A DNA stretch of 64,000 nucleotides. Source: Herminiimonas sp. (GTDB lineage Bacteria > Pseudomonadota > Gammaproteobacteria > Burkholderiales > Burkholderiaceae_D). Below, one piece after another: positions 1-8,934 of this stretch. The stretch is from the NCBI GenBank assembly GCA_028292265.1, contig JAQGMR010000068.1, forward strand, positions 18,895-82,894, read 5' to 3'. The position numbers and the translations under genes were made by a program. Within the stretch, counting starts at the first letter, position 1. Every line of letters starts with the position of its first letter. The notes below the pieces were generated by a model. That model saw nothing but the letters and a program-made list of their open reading frames with translations, was not told the DNA's origin and did no database searches.

Positions 1-125
1 GCGATGCTGATGGGCCACAAGAGCAGCAAGGGAACCAGCATCCAGTCCAGGATTTCGCCGAAGAGCGAGCGCTGGATTTTTTCTTCCGGCTCGGTAGTCG
101 TGAATGTCTGCTCGGCGACTTTCAT
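1..125 (-). CDS. Sensor histidine kinase, N-terminal fragment (cut by window edge)
   Basis: The reverse strand starts with ATG at 125 and stays open to the window edge, giving 41 residues. They begin MKVAEQTFTTTEPEEKIQRS and continue into a hydrophobic stretch (about residues 27-41, DWMLVPLLLLWPISIA) typical of the first transmembrane helix of a membrane sensor kinase. It starts 17 bases after the stop of the OmpR-type regulator at 143-844, the usual order of a regulator-kinase operon. The kinase identity is inferred from that context; no HisKA or ATPase motif lies within the window. Confidence 0.6.
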   Translation of the reverse strand, partial: MKVAEQTFTTTEPEEKIQRSLFGEILDWMLVPLLLLWPISI

Positions 126-142
126 TTGCGACGGTGTGCGTC

Positions 143-844
143 TCAATGGGCGGGAGGCGGGTGGGCGGCCGCGCTCTCGGGAAATTTTTCCAGGCAGTAG
201 CCCAGGCCACGCACCGTGGCAATGCGGACCCCGCCCAGCTCGATCTTTTTCCGCAGGCGGTGTACATAGACTTCAATGGCATTGTTGCTAACTTCTTCAC
301 CCCACTCGCAGAGATGGTCGACAAGCTGTTCCTTGGAAACCAGGCGCCCTGTTCTTTGCAGCAGGACTTCAAGAAGCCCAAGTTCACGCGCCGACAAGTC
401 CAGCATCTGCTCATTGACGTACGCGATACGTCCAACCTGGTCATAAGAAAGAGGCCCGTGCCTGATCACCGTCGGTCCGCCCCCAGCGCCGCGACGGGTC
501 AGCGCGCGGACCCGCGCCTCGAGTTCAGACAGCGCGAAGGGCTTGGCCATGTAATCGTCCGCGCCAAGGTCCAGGCCGTTGACGCGCTGCTCGACCGAGT
601 CGGCAGCGGTCAAAATCAATACCGGCATGCGTGAGTTGCGGGCGCGCAGTCGTCGCAGGACCTCAAGTCCGGGCATCTTCGGCAATCCGAGGTCGAGGAT
701 AAGAAGGTCGAAGTCCTGCGTGGAGAGCGCATAGTCTGCCTCCTGCCCATTCTTCACGCAGTCGGTGGCATAGCCGGATTGACGCAGTGACCGGGTCAGC
801 CCGTCGGCGAGCACACTATCGTCTTCTGCCAGCAAAATACGCAT
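143..844 (-). CDS. OmpR/PhoB-family response regulator (QseB/TctD type)
   Basis: A 233-residue two-component regulator. The receiver domain (about 1-115) shows the acidic pocket E7-D8-D9, phospho-acceptor D51 in LLILDLGLP, T79 in LILTAAD and K101 in DYMAKPF. The C-terminal winged helix (about 125-220) has the family signatures LSARELGLLEVLL and VYVHRLRKKI plus IATVRGLGYCLE. The frame is open to 964, but the protein begins properly at MRILLAEDD (ATG 844), so I chose that start. It is followed after 17 bases by the kinase fragment and is divergent from recA across a 378-base gap. The signal sensed cannot be told from the sequence. Confidence 0.93.
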   Translation of the reverse strand: MRILLAEDDSVLADGLTRSLRQSGYATDCVKNGQEADYALSTQDFDLLILDLGLPKMPGLEVLRRLRARNSRMPVLILTAADSVEQRVNGLDLGADDYMAKPFALSELEARVRALTRRGAGGGPTVIRHGPLSYDQVGRIAYVNEQMLDLSARELGLLEVLLQRTGRLVSKEQLVDHLCEWGEEVSNNAIEVYVHRLRKKIELGGVRIATVRGLGYCLEKFPESAAAHPPPAH

Positions 845-1104
845 CGTGGGGACCGCCTCGGTGAGGGACCTGTTGGAAGGCATGCTGATCGCATTGTTGC
901 CGCAAGCAAGCGTCGGCGGCGGTGCACGACTGTGCAGTCCGACGGCCAGGGCGATTGGGCCCAAAACCGCACAGCCTACGGCCGACTAGCGCAACCTCAG
1001 TCTATTGTGTTTCAGATTTGACAGCAAGGTGGTGCACGGGCAGGCCCGGCACGGCAGGTTCCCCGAAACCACGAAATAAACACCGAAAAATAACGCTTAA
1101 AGGC

Positions 1105-1134
1105 TTGCACATATTACTGTTTGTTTATACAGTA
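1105..1134 (+). promoter_or_regulatory. recA promoter with LexA (SOS) box
   Basis: A near-consensus LexA operator lies at 1115-1134: CTGT-TTGTTTAT-ACAG flanked by TA on both sides, matching the CTGT-N8-ACAG palindrome. TTGCAC at 1105-1110 fits a -35 box and TACAGT at 1128-1133 a -10 box with a 17-base spacer, so the operator overlaps the -10 and would block RNA polymerase until LexA is cleaved. It is about 90 bases upstream of the recA ATG. The rest of the 845-1222 gap should also carry the divergent promoter of the regulator gene; I see no further clear site in it. Confidence 0.85.
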
Positions 1135-1222
1135 CAGGCTGTTTCGGGAAAGCGGAGTCTGGTCAATTGCGCCGCGCTACTTGCTTGATTCCCAATTACC
1201 ACCAATCTCTCGAAAGGCCACC

Positions 1223-2335
1223 ATGGACGACAAGAAAACCGCCCCTAATCCGGACAAGAGCAAGGCGCTGGCAGCCGCTCTTGCCCAGATCGAAAAACAG
1301 TTCGGCAAGGGGTCCATCATGAAAATGGCGGATGGCGCCGTGGTGGAAGAGGTGCAGGTTGTCTCTACCGGATCTCTCGGCCTCGATATCGCTCTGGGCG
1401 TCGGCGGCTTGCCGCGCGGGCGGATCGTCGAAATTTACGGTCCGGAATCGTCCGGCAAGACCACACTGAGCCTGCAAACCATCGCGGAAATGCAAAAGCT
1501 CGGTGGCACCTGTGCTTTCATCGATGCGGAACACGCCCTCGATGTCGGCTACGCGCAAAAACTCGGCATCAATTTGTCCGACCTCCTGATTTCTCAGCCC
1601 GATACCGGCGAACAGGCGCTGGAGATTACCGATGCGCTGGTGCGCTCCGGCGGTGTTGACCTGATCGTCATCGACTCCGTGGCGGCGCTCACGCCGCGTG
1701 CGGAAATTGAAGGCGACATGGGGGATTCGCTGCCAGGTTTGCAAGCCCGCCTGATGTCGCAGGCACTGCGCAAGCTGACCGGCTCAATTAACCGGACCAA
1801 CACCCTGGTAATTTTCATCAACCAGATCCGCATGAAAATTGGCGTCATGTTTGGCAACCCCGAAACCACTACCGGCGGCAATGCGCTGAAGTTCTACGCA
1901 TCCGTGCGCCTCGACATCCGTCGCACCGGCTCCATAAAATCCGGCGACGAAGTCATCGGCAATGAGACCAAGGTCAAGGTCGTCAAGAACAAGATTGCAC
2001 CGCCCTTCAAGGAAGCGCATTTCGACATTCTGTATGGAGAAGGCACGTCGCGGGAAGGCGAAATCCTGGACCTCGGCTCAGACAACAAGGTGGTTGAGAA
2101 ATCGGGCGCCTGGTATAGCTACAACGGTGAACGTATCGGGCAGGGCAAGGACAATGCCCGCAACTATCTGAAGGAACATCCGGAGCTGTCGCGCGAGATC
2201 GAAAACAAGGTCCGCCTTGCCTTGGGCGTACCGCCGCTTTCGCCGGCAAAGGGTGATGCGGCGCCGGAAAAAGGTGCAGAACCTTCCGGCCGAAAAGCTG
2301 CCAAGGAAGCACGGGAAGCTAAAGAAGTCGAATAG
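1223..2335 (+). CDS. recA: Recombinase RecA
   Basis: DNA-dependent ATPase that forms filaments on single-stranded DNA, drives strand exchange and triggers LexA self-cleavage. The 370-residue protein has Walker A GPESSGKT at 73-80, the conserved IDAEHALD and [15 protein letters not shown] segments, the Walker B region [20 protein letters not shown], the [19 protein letters not shown] loop and the usual basic/acidic C-terminal tail. The frame is open upstream to 1121, but that would place the start inside the SOS box. ATG 1223 gives the standard N-terminus MDDKK and has an AAAGG ribosome site just upstream. It is expected to be SOS-inducible from the LexA box, and recX follows after 70 bases. 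Confidence 0.98.
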   Translation: MDDKKTAPNPDKSKALAAALAQIEKQFGKGSIMKMADGAVVEEVQVVSTGSLGLDIALGVGGLPRGRIVEIYGPESSGKTTLSLQTIAEMQKLGGTCAFIDAEHALDVGYAQKLGINLSDLLISQPDTGEQALEITDALVRSGGVDLIVIDSVAALTPRAEIEGDMGDSLPGLQARLMSQALRKLTGSINRTNTLVIFINQIRMKIGVMFGNPETTTGGNALKFYASVRLDIRRTGSIKSGDEVIGNETKVKVVKNKIAPPFKEAHFDILYGEGTSREGEILDLGSDNKVVEKSGAWYSYNGERIGQGKDNARNYLKEHPELSREIENKVRLALGVPPLSPAKGDAAPEKGAEPSGRKAAKEAREAKEVE

Positions 2336-2370
2336 TCGGGCATCTTCGGCTGCTCGTCTGCAGATCCTGG

Positions 2371-2395
2371 CCGACCCGACCCGACCCGACCCGAC
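2371..2395 (+). repeat. Tandem pentanucleotide array (CCGAC x5) upstream of recX
   Basis: Five exact copies of CCGAC sit in the 70-base gap between the recA stop and the recX ATG and end about 10 bases before that ATG. They occupy the place where a ribosome binding site would normally be. Slippage would change the leader length without affecting either reading frame. Confidence 0.9.
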
Positions 2396-2405
2396 TCCGA
2401 CTCTT

Positions 2406-2861
2406 ATGCCCGCAATAAAAATCAGTCTCAAGGGTCGGGCGCTGCGCTATTTGTCGGCGCGCGAACACAGCCGGATGGAATTGCGCCGCAAGCTCGCGCG
2501 GCATGCTCAGGAAGGGGAGGATGTGGAGGCGGTGCTCGACGCGCTGGAGGCGGCGAAGTTGCTGTCCGAGTCGCGATTCTCTGAGTCCCTGGTACATCGA
2601 CGCGCTGCGCGCTATGGCAACAGCCGCATTCTGTTGGAGTTGCGCAGCCATGGCATTGATTCGGATGCGCTCGAAGGCATACGGGCGGAGCTGTCTGAAG
2701 ACGAGGGCGCACGCGCCATGGAAGTGTGGCGCAGGAAGTATTCGACTCCGCCGGCGGACGCGATCGAACGCGCCCGCCAAATGCGCTTCCTGCAGCAGCG
2801 CGGCTTTACCCACGGCGCCATTGAGTCGGTTTTCCGCGCGCTGCGGCAGTCTGCTCGGTAA
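2406..2861 (+). CDS. recX: Regulatory protein RecX
   Basis: RecX binds within the RecA filament groove and inhibits its ATPase and recombinase activity, which limits RecA made during SOS. The 151-residue product has the three-helix repeat character of Rec[47 protein letters not shown] and [19 protein letters not shown]. The frame is open from 2217, inside recA, but ATG 2406 gives the conserved start [13 protein letters not shown]. It probably shares the recA transcript. No good Shine-Dalgarno sequence precedes it because the CCGAC array fills that position, so translation may depend on coupling or be weak. Confidence 0.93.
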   Translation: MPAIKISLKGRALRYLSAREHSRMELRRKLARHAQEGEDVEAVLDALEAAKLLSESRFSESLVHRRAARYGNSRILLELRSHGIDSDALEGIRAELSEDEGARAMEVWRRKYSTPPADAIERARQMRFLQQRGFTHGAIESVFRALRQSAR

Positions 2862-3204
2862 CCACCTTACGTGGCGTCCGCAATATGTCATCGAGCATGA
2901 GCACGCCACCCCAGCACTACCCGCACCCCGTCCCCACAGTCCCACTAAACCATGGCGCCACTTCAGCAAGTCCCGATTGTCCCTTGCGGGACGCTCAGGT
3001 GATCGCTCAAGGACTGGATCGTCGCACCGGAAAGCGCGCCCGATAGCACGGTCGTGCGCATGCCGGCGGCGCGTTTCCTAAATCGCTTCGGCATAGGCGG
3101 CTGTGCTAAACTCCTGAGCGTTTTATCGCACCGGTCGTTTGCTGCCTTGCATTCCTCGGCACCGCCTGCAGGACCGGAAATGACTTCTCGAGCACGTGTT
3201 CCCC

Positions 3205-3351
3205 ATGCCTCTGCCGCAATCCAGTAGTCCCCGAAAATTAAAGCACTGCCGCGCTCTCCAGCTCAGCGCCTATGAGCGCGCTGACGGCCTTTGGGATATC
3301 GACGCCCGCATCTCCGGGACCGCTTCGGATTGCCCCACCAGTCAAGTTTAG
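3205..3351 (+). pseudogene. N-terminal remnant of a DUF2889-like gene between recX and sucC
   Basis: ATG 3205 opens a 48-codon frame whose middle part, ALQLSAYERADGLWDIDARI, matches the characteristic N-terminal motif of DUF2889 proteins (R/G-Y-x-R-x-D-GLWDIEA, from memory of the family). The frame then loses similarity and stops at 3349-3351, whereas full members are several times longer. To my knowledge an intact DUF2889 gene is often found between recX and sucC in related betaproteobacteria, so this fits a deletion remnant at the expected place. The remainder of the 2862-3403 gap holds a small GTCCC-TTGC-GGGAC stem at 2980-2993 and no other convincing gene. A 53-codon frame at 2885-3046 is unrecognised. 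Confidence 0.6.
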
Positions 3352-3403
3352 ATCCAGCATTCAGCCATTCAGCCATCCAACCAGTATTTGAAGGGAAGCT
3401 TCC

Positions 3404-4570
3404 ATGAAAATCCATGAGTACCAGGGCAAAGAAATACTTCGCAAATTCGGCGTGACGGTTCCACGCGGAATTCCATGCATGTCCGTTGACGAAGCAGTCC
3501 CGGCGGCGGAGAAGCTGGGTGGCTCGGTATGGGTCGTCAAGGCGCAGATCCACGCTGGCGGGCGGGGCAAGGGCGGCGGCGTCAAGGTGGCCAAGTCGCT
3601 TGATCAGGTTCGCGACTATGCCAAGGCCATCATGGGCATGCAACTGGTTACCCATCAAACGGCAGCAAGCGGACAAAAAGTACGCCGGCTGTTGATTGAG
3701 GAAGGCGCCGATATCAAGAAGGAGCTGTATGTCAGCATGGTGACCGATCGCGTTAGCCAGCGCGTGGTCCTGATGGCGTCCAGCGAAGGTGGTATGGACA
3801 TTGAGGAAGTCGCCGAGAAGCATCCGGAACTGATTCACAAGATTGCGATCGACCCGTCGGTCGGCCTGACCGATTCTGAAGCCGATGATATCTCGCGCAA
3901 GATCGGCATTCCAGAGGCTTCACTCGCCGACGCACGCACCCAGTTGCAGGGACTGTACAAGGCATATTGGGAAACCGATGCATCGCTCGCCGAAATCAAT
4001 CCGCTGATCCTGACTGGTTCCGGCAAGGTTATCGCGCTTGACGCCAAGTTCAACTTCGATTCCAACGCGCTATTCCGCCATCCAGAAATCGTCGCGTACC
4101 GTGACCTGGACGAAGAAGACCCGGCCGAAGTCGAAGCATCGAAATTTGATCTTGCCTACATTTCTCTCGACGGCAATATCGGCTGCCTGGTAAACGGCGC
4201 CGGGCTGGCGATGGCCACCATGGACACCATCAAGCTGTTTGGCGGCGAGCCGGCCAACTTCCTAGACGTCGGCGGCGGCGCTACCGCCGAGAAGGTGACC
4301 GAAGCGTTCAAGATCATGTTGAAGAACCCGGAATTGAAGGCGATCCTGGTCAACATCTTCGGCGGCATCATGCGATGTGACGTGATCGCCGAAGGCGTGA
4401 TCACCGCATCGCGTGCCGTGCAGCTTGCCGTGCCGCTGGTTGTACGCATGAAAGGCACTAACGAGGACATCGGCAAGAAGATGCTGGCCGACTCAGGTCT
4501 GCCCATTATCGCCGCCGACACCATGGAAGAAGCCGCGCAGAAAGTAGTTGCGGCTGCCAACGGTAAATAA
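3404..4570 (+). CDS. sucC: Succinyl-CoA synthetase (ADP-forming), beta subunit
   Basis: The beta subunit of the TCA-cycle enzyme that converts succinyl-CoA, ADP (or GDP) and phosphate into succinate, ATP and CoA. At 388 residues it has the family's normal length. An N-terminal ATP-grasp domain starts [17 protein letters not shown], with the [16 protein letters not shown] nucleotide loop and the metal-site region EINPLIL. The C-terminal ligase domain includes [19 protein letters not shown] and the [10 protein letters not shown] signature. AAGGGA at 3391-3396 is a clear ribosome site for ATG 3404. sucD follows after 47 bases in the same orientation, an operon. Confidence 0.97.
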   Translation: MKIHEYQGKEILRKFGVTVPRGIPCMSVDEAVPAAEKLGGSVWVVKAQIHAGGRGKGGGVKVAKSLDQVRDYAKAIMGMQLVTHQTAASGQKVRRLLIEEGADIKKELYVSMVTDRVSQRVVLMASSEGGMDIEEVAEKHPELIHKIAIDPSVGLTDSEADDISRKIGIPEASLADARTQLQGLYKAYWETDASLAEINPLILTGSGKVIALDAKFNFDSNALFRHPEIVAYRDLDEEDPAEVEASKFDLAYISLDGNIGCLVNGAGLAMATMDTIKLFGGEPANFLDVGGGATAEKVTEAFKIMLKNPELKAILVNIFGGIMRCDVIAEGVITASRAVQLAVPLVVRMKGTNEDIGKKMLADSGLPIIAADTMEEAAQKVVAAANGK

Positions 4571-4617
4571 ATCGAACAACGAATCGAACAACGACAACGA
4601 GAACGCAAGGATCAACC

Positions 4618-5499
4618 ATGTCGATACTCATCAATAAAACTACGCGTGTTGTCACCCAGGGCATAACCGGCAAGACCGGCCAATTCCACACCCGGATGTG
4701 CCGCGAATACGCCAACGGCAAAAACTGTTTTGTCGCCGGCGTGAATCCAAAAAAGGCTGGCGAAGATTTTGAAGGCATTCCGATTTTCGCGACCGTGGCC
4801 GAAGCGAAGGCCAAGACCGGCGCGAATGTGTCGGTCATCTACGTGCCGCCGGCAGGTGCCGCGGCAGCCATTTGGGAAGCCGTCGAAGCAGACCTGGACC
4901 TCGCAATCTGCATAACCGAAGGCATTCCGGTTCGGGACATGATGGCCGTCAAGGACCGCATGGCAAAGGCCGGCTCCCGCACGCTGCTGCTCGGACCGAA
5001 CTGCCCGGGGCTCATCACGCCAGATGAAATCAAGATCGGCATCATGCCGGGCCACATCCACAAGAAGGGTCGCATCGGCGTCGTATCACGTTCCGGCACC
5101 TTGACCTATGAAGCAGTCGGCCAGTTGACTGCACTTGGCATGGGCCAGTCAACCGCTGTCGGCACAGGCGGCGACCCGATCAATGGCTTGAAGCACATTG
5201 ACATCATGAAGATGTTTAACGACGATCCAGATACGGATGCCGTCATCATGATCGGCGAAATCGGTGGTCCGGATGAAGCCAATGCGGCCTACTGGATTCG
5301 CGACAATATGAAGAAGCCGGTAGTCGGCTTCATCGCCGGTGTAACGGCGCCCGCGGGCAAGCGCATGGGTCATGCCGGCGCATTGATCTCTGGCGGTGCC
5401 GATACAGCGCAAGCCAAGCTCGACATTATGGAAGCCTGTGGCATCAAGGTCACCAAGAACCCGTCCGAGATGGCCCGACTGCTCAAGTCCATCCTGTAG
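4618..5499 (+). CDS. sucD: Succinyl-CoA synthetase (ADP-forming), alpha subunit
   Basis: The alpha subunit binds CoA and carries the phospho-histidine intermediate. The 293-residue protein has the CoA-binding Rossmann fold at the N-terminus (TRVVTQGITGKTGQFHT), the LLGPNCPGLITP segment, the GVVSRSGTLTYE loop and the active-site histidine H252 in GKRMGHAGALISGG. An AAGG ribosome site (4607-4610) precedes ATG 4618. It forms an operon with sucC. A strong stem-loop starts 10 bases after its stop and may end or modulate the transcript. Confidence 0.97.
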   Translation: MSILINKTTRVVTQGITGKTGQFHTRMCREYANGKNCFVAGVNPKKAGEDFEGIPIFATVAEAKAKTGANVSVIYVPPAGAAAAIWEAVEADLDLAICITEGIPVRDMMAVKDRMAKAGSRTLLLGPNCPGLITPDEIKIGIMPGHIHKKGRIGVVSRSGTLTYEAVGQLTALGMGQSTAVGTGGDPINGLKHIDIMKMFNDDPDTDAVIMIGEIGGPDEANAAYWIRDNMKKPVVGFIAGVTAPAGKRMGHAGALISGGADTAQAKLDIMEACGIKVTKNPSEMARLLKSIL

Positions 5500-5508
5500 A
5501 AAGCCGCA

Positions 5509-5545
5509 AGGCTGCTGGTGAACTGAATCGGTTCATTAGCAGCCT
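5509..5545 (+). terminator. Long stem-loop between sucD and the PP2C gene
   Basis: AGGCTGCTGGTGAAC (5509-5523) pairs with GTTCATTAGCAGCCT (5531-5545) over 15 positions, two of them G-U, around a 7-base loop. No T-tract follows, so it is not a classic intrinsic terminator. It sits 11 bases ahead of the next start codon, where it could stabilise the 3' end of sucCD mRNA or hide the start of the phosphatase gene. Confidence 0.55.
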
Positions 5546-5556
5546 CGGCTTCATTC

Positions 5557-6390
5557 ATGGCAACCAAGCACCCGTCGCGGCTGCGCTATGCAGCCAGAAC
5601 CGATCCCGGCAGGGTGCGCGCGCATAACGAAGACGCATATTCAATCCGGCCGGACCTGTGCTTCGCCATCGTCGCCGATGGAATGGGCGGTTACAGCGCG
5701 GGCGAAGTGGCCAGCGGTATTGCAACCTCCGTTCTGACCGAAGCGCTAGAAGAGCGCCTGAGCGATCCCAAGGCACTGCGGAGCAACGACACACGCCAGT
5801 TGCACCGGTTGATGGTCGAATGCATTGAGCATGCCAGCGCATCGATCTTTGAAGCCGCTCGCCTCGAACCGGGATATCAAGGTATGGGCACCACATTGGT
5901 CGCCGCCTTGTTCCACTACCACGGCGTCAGCATTGCCCATGTCGGCGATTCTCGCGGCTATCGACTGCGCAACGGCGAACTGGAACAACTCACGCGCGAT
6001 CATTCCTTCCTTCAGGAGCAAATAGATGCGGGCCTCATTACGATAGAGCAGGCACGCAACTCGCAGGACCGCAATCTGGTGACCCGTGCCATGGGCGTCG
6101 AACCGGAAGTCGAGGTCGAAATTCATCTGCACGACGTGCGCACCGGCGATCTGTTCCTGCTGTGCTCCGACGGTCTGACCGAAATGCTCTCGGACGCACG
6201 CATTGCCGCGGAGTTGACCCGCGCATCAGATGACCTTGACCTCGTGTGCCAGGCGTTGATCGATGCGGCAAACGAACGCGGCGGACTGGACAACATTTCT
6301 GTCGCGCTGGTAGCCGTGGACGAGTATGGTGAACCGACGTTACCGACTGGCTGGCTCTCAAGATTGACGCGGCGGATCGGAAGCCGGTAG
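5557..6390 (+). CDS. PP2C-family serine/threonine protein phosphatase (Stp/PppA type)
   Basis: A soluble metal-dependent phosphatase of 277 residues that would remove phosphate from Ser/Thr kinase targets. All PP2C motifs are present in order: GRVRAHNEDAY, VADGMGGYSAGEVAS (metal Asp and Gly), GMGTTLVAA, IAHVGDSRGYRLRNG, LTRDHS, LFLLCSDGLTEML and GGLDNISVALV. Bacterial homologues often pair with Hanks-type kinases; none lies in this window. ATG 5557 has no visible Shine-Dalgarno sequence and lies just after a long stem-loop, so translation may be coupled or regulated. The 267-base gap behind it leads to the pilin promoter. Confidence 0.92.
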   Translation: MATKHPSRLRYAARTDPGRVRAHNEDAYSIRPDLCFAIVADGMGGYSAGEVASGIATSVLTEALEERLSDPKALRSNDTRQLHRLMVECIEHASASIFEAARLEPGYQGMGTTLVAALFHYHGVSIAHVGDSRGYRLRNGELEQLTRDHSFLQEQIDAGLITIEQARNSQDRNLVTRAMGVEPEVEVEIHLHDVRTGDLFLLCSDGLTEMLSDARIAAELTRASDDLDLVCQALIDAANERGGLDNISVALVAVDEYGEPTLPTGWLSRLTRRIGSR

Positions 6391-6590
6391 CTGGTGATGC
6401 GCTGGTACCTATGCGCGCTTTATCACTAAGGCGAACTAAGCCGCACAATATTTATGACAATTCTAGTGCTTGATCGAGAGTAATCTGACGTACTTTGCAG
6501 AAGCACTGACAACCCCGGTCACATCCTCCTCCGCGATCACTCGATCGCCGAACTTTTAACTCTCCGTTGGTCCGTATCGTCGTTGGTAAA

Positions 6591-6608
6591 ACGGCATGGA
6601 TATTGCGA
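6591..6608 (+). promoter_or_regulatory. Sigma-54 promoter of the first pilin gene
   Basis: GG at 6593-6594 and GC at 6605-6606 have the exact 10-base spacing of an RpoN -24/-12 promoter, with CGGCAT and TTGCG as the two boxes. It lies 52 bases ahead of the pilin ATG. Pilin promoters of pseudomonads and relatives use RpoN with PilR. A CTGTC-A-GACAG palindrome at 6613-6623 and another CTGTC at about 6631-6635 lie near the predicted start point and resemble the CTGTC core reported for PilR sites, though PilR normally binds upstream. Confidence 0.72.
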
Positions 6609-6657
6609 AATGCTGTCAGACAGATTTTCCTGTCGGCATTTTGAATACGGAGAAACC

Positions 6658-7134
6658 ATGCACAGCATTTCACTTCAACGCCGCTCGCAACGCGGCTTTA
6701 CTTTGATTGAGTTGATGATCGTCGTCGCGATCATCGGGATCCTGGCTGCGATCGCTATTCCGCAGTATCAGAATTACGTCACCCGCGCGAAGCTTTCAAA
6801 GGTGGTCGCTGCCATGGACCCCATCAAGCTTGCTTTGGCCGAATACGCTCAGAATAACGGTGGGGTCGTCAATACAATCACTGCTGGCGCTTGGACCGCT
6901 CCGATCAATAGCGGCGGTTTGGGGCTCGGCGGAGCCCCGGTAGCCAATGCGGAGATTGCGACTTGGACCTTGAACGCTAACGGTACCGTAACTACAACCC
7001 TTAACGCGACATTATGTGGCGGCACTGTCATAACCTGGACGCCCAATGTCAACGCCAACGCAGTTACCTTTAGCGCAAACTCCAATGCGGCAGCAGGGTC
7101 GATCTGCGCCAACGAGATAGGGAAGTGGAATTAA
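6658..7134 (+). CDS. pilA: Type IV major-type pilin (module 1)
   Basis: A 158-residue prepilin. The leader [13 protein letters not shown] ends in the prepilin peptidase (PilD) recognition glycine G13, followed by the N-methylated phenylalanine F14 and the hydrophobic assembly helix [20 protein letters not shown] with Glu at mature position 5. The globular part is rich in Asn, Thr and Ala, with a cysteine pair (LCGGT and SICANE) that can close the C-terminal disulfide loop. The frame opens at 6583, but ATG 6658 has the GGAGA ribosome site and the correct leader. Transcription is probably from the sigma-54 promoter at 6591-6608. The TMTC-like gene starts 15 bases downstream, so the two are probably co-transcribed. 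Confidence 0.93.
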   Translation: MHSISLQRRSQRGFTLIELMIVVAIIGILAAIAIPQYQNYVTRAKLSKVVAAMDPIKLALAEYAQNNGGVVNTITAGAWTAPINSGGLGLGGAPVANAEIATWTLNANGTVTTTLNATLCGGTVITWTPNVNANAVTFSANSNAAAGSICANEIGKWN

Positions 7135-7149
7135 TAGTGCCGGAATACT

Positions 7150-8934
7150 TTGAAAGCTGAAATCGGCTTTGGCGTGTCAGTACATTCCAAAGTCGCTCGA
7201 TTGCACGGCAGGTGGAGCAGTTTTGCCCCAGTTGCCGTGCATGTTATTCGCAGAGTGGCCGTCGACCGGGCTGCCGGACTCGTCTGCGTTGTAGCGATGG
7301 CCCTGATCGTTGTACTTGTCTACATCCCCTTCCTGCATAACGGTCTGATTTTCGACGATCACAACGTCTTTACCAATCTTTCCGTCTACGACTACGCAAC
7401 CACGCCCTTTTCCTCCGGGCCGAGAACCTTCCCCTACTTCACCCTCGGGATTGTGCAGGTACTGTTTCATAGTATCGCCGCTCAAAGAGCCGTAAGCCTG
7501 GCGCTTCATATCGCCTGTGCTTGGCTGCTGTTTTCCCTCTTGAAAAGCGTGCTGGAGTGTTGTCGCTCCACGAATGTCTCGGTTGCGACCGGACCGTACT
7601 ACGTCTTTCCGCTGGCAGGCGCCACCTGGTTTGCCCTCAATCCGGTAGCCGTCTATGGCGCTGCCTACCTCGTCGAGCGCACCATCGTCCTTGCTACGCT
7701 GTTCTCGCTCGCCTGTCTTTGCGTATTTGTTCGGGGATTCAGAACCCGGAGTACGTCCGACGTTATCGTCGCCGCCGTCTTGTATTCGGCCGCTGTCTTT
7801 TGTAAGGAGCACGCGGTGTTCCTACCCCTCGGTGCTCTGCCGTTGATAGCAATCGCCAGACTGGGAAGCGGAAGCTGGACGGTCCGAAACTGGACGGTGC
7901 GTCATGCCGTCTTGTTCGTTTCCCTGTGCCTGCCTGCAGCGGGGGCCGCAGTGTTTGCTGCAAAACGCGTGATTGCAAGCAGCTATGAGCCGTTGGCCGG
8001 CGACATGCTGGCGCAAATCACGAACGTGAAAATCCTCGGGCACGCGGTCGGCGTCTGGCCGGCAAGCATGGCAATGCAGGCGCGCGCCTTTTTTCTCTAC
8101 CTCTATTACTGGGTCGTGCCGGATGTGCGCTACCTATCAGTGGACATGCGCGTGGACTTTGCCAACGTGCTCGGCTCGCCGGCCATACTCCTTTCAGGCG
8201 CTGCGTTCATGGCCATGCCCGTCATTGGTCTGGTTTGTCTGTCGAAAGGTCGAAGCAGGGCGCTGTTCGGATGTGGCCTCCTGCTTTCCTGGACCTTGTT
8301 CTTGCCCGAGCTTTCGTCGGTCCGGTTGCAGGAACCCTTTGTTTTGTACCGCAGCTATTTGTGGGCACCCGGGTTTGTCATCATGCTGGTCGCATCCCTG
8401 GCCCGCGTTAACTGGAAGCCGGTTGTGCTCGGTTCGCTGCTTTTATTGCCCCTTCAGATTGGCCTTGCTCGCGATCGGCTCCAAAGCCTTGCCAGCGAAC
8501 GCGCGGTGTGGGAAGACGCTGCGGCAAAGCTTGTCAGCCCGCGAGTTCCGGGTGCGGACCGCATCTACTTCAATCGGGGGAGCGAACGCGGCAAGCACGG
8601 GGACCTTGATGCGGCCCTGGACGATCTTAACCAGGTAATCTCACTCAGCCCGACGTCATTTCATGGCTACTATGGGCGTGGAGTGATCTACCTCCAGGGT
8701 GGGCAATACGCGCGTGCCCTGGACGATTTCGACGAAACCCTGCGCACGAAGCCGGAGTTCGGCGCTGCCTCGTACAGGAAAGGCCTGGCGCTTGAAAATC
8801 TCGGGCAAATCCCCGCGGCGCTTGCCGCCTACCGGAAGGCGGCGGACACGGGTGACACCTTGGCACGGTTCCGGGTCAGCTATCTTGAGGGTGCCAGTGT
8901 CCCCCTGCCTCAAACCCTCCCGCCTCGACGCTAA
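7150..8934 (+). CDS. TMTC-like polytopic membrane protein with C-terminal TPRs (module 1), candidate pilin glycosyltransferase
   Basis: 594 residues with roughly ten hydrophobic segments up to about residue 450, then tetratricopeptide repeats (about 475-580: YFNRGSERGKHGDLDAALDD, YYGRGVIYLQGGQYARALDD). Three signatures recall the TMTC/GT-C glycosyltransferase class: an acidic FDDHN motif after the first helix (68-72), NPVAVYGAAYLVERTIVLAT (164-183), equivalent to the HPVxTEAVAxxVGRAxxL motif of TMTCs, and FCKEHA (217-222). [14 protein letters not shown] is shared almost word for word with the second copy at 10228-11931. The start is TTG 7150, since no ATG precedes the first helix; a GTG at codon 9 is an alternative. 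That it glycosylates the adjacent pilin is inference from neighbourhood and fold. Confidence 0.72.
   Translation: MKAEIGFGVSVHSKVARLHGRWSSFAPVAVHVIRRVAVDRAAGLVCVVAMALIVVLVYIPFLHNGLIFDDHNVFTNLSVYDYATTPFSSGPRTFPYFTLGIVQVLFHSIAAQRAVSLALHIACAWLLFSLLKSVLECCRSTNVSVATGPYYVFPLAGATWFALNPVAVYGAAYLVERTIVLATLFSLACLCVFVRGFRTRSTSDVIVAAVLYSAAVFCKEHAVFLPLGALPLIAIARLGSGSWTVRNWTVRHAVLFVSLCLPAAGAAVFAAKRVIASSYEPLAGDMLAQITNVKILGHAVGVWPASMAMQARAFFLYLYYWVVPDVRYLSVDMRVDFANVLGSPAILLSGAAFMAMPVIGLVCLSKGRSRALFGCGLLLSWTLFLPELSSVRLQEPFVLYRSYLWAPGFVIMLVASLARVNWKPVVLGSLLLLPLQIGLARDRLQSLASERAVWEDAAAKLVSPRVPGADRIYFNRGSERGKHGDLDAALDDLNQVISLSPTSFHGYYGRGVIYLQGGQYARALDDFDETLRTKPEFGAASYRKGLALENLGQIPAALAAYRKAADTGDTLARFRVSYLEGASVPLPQTLPPRR

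Noticed and set aside
1121..1222. Extended N-terminus of RecA from ATG 1121
   Set aside because: The codon is inside the LexA box, downstream of the -35 and ahead of the -10, so it would not be transcribed.
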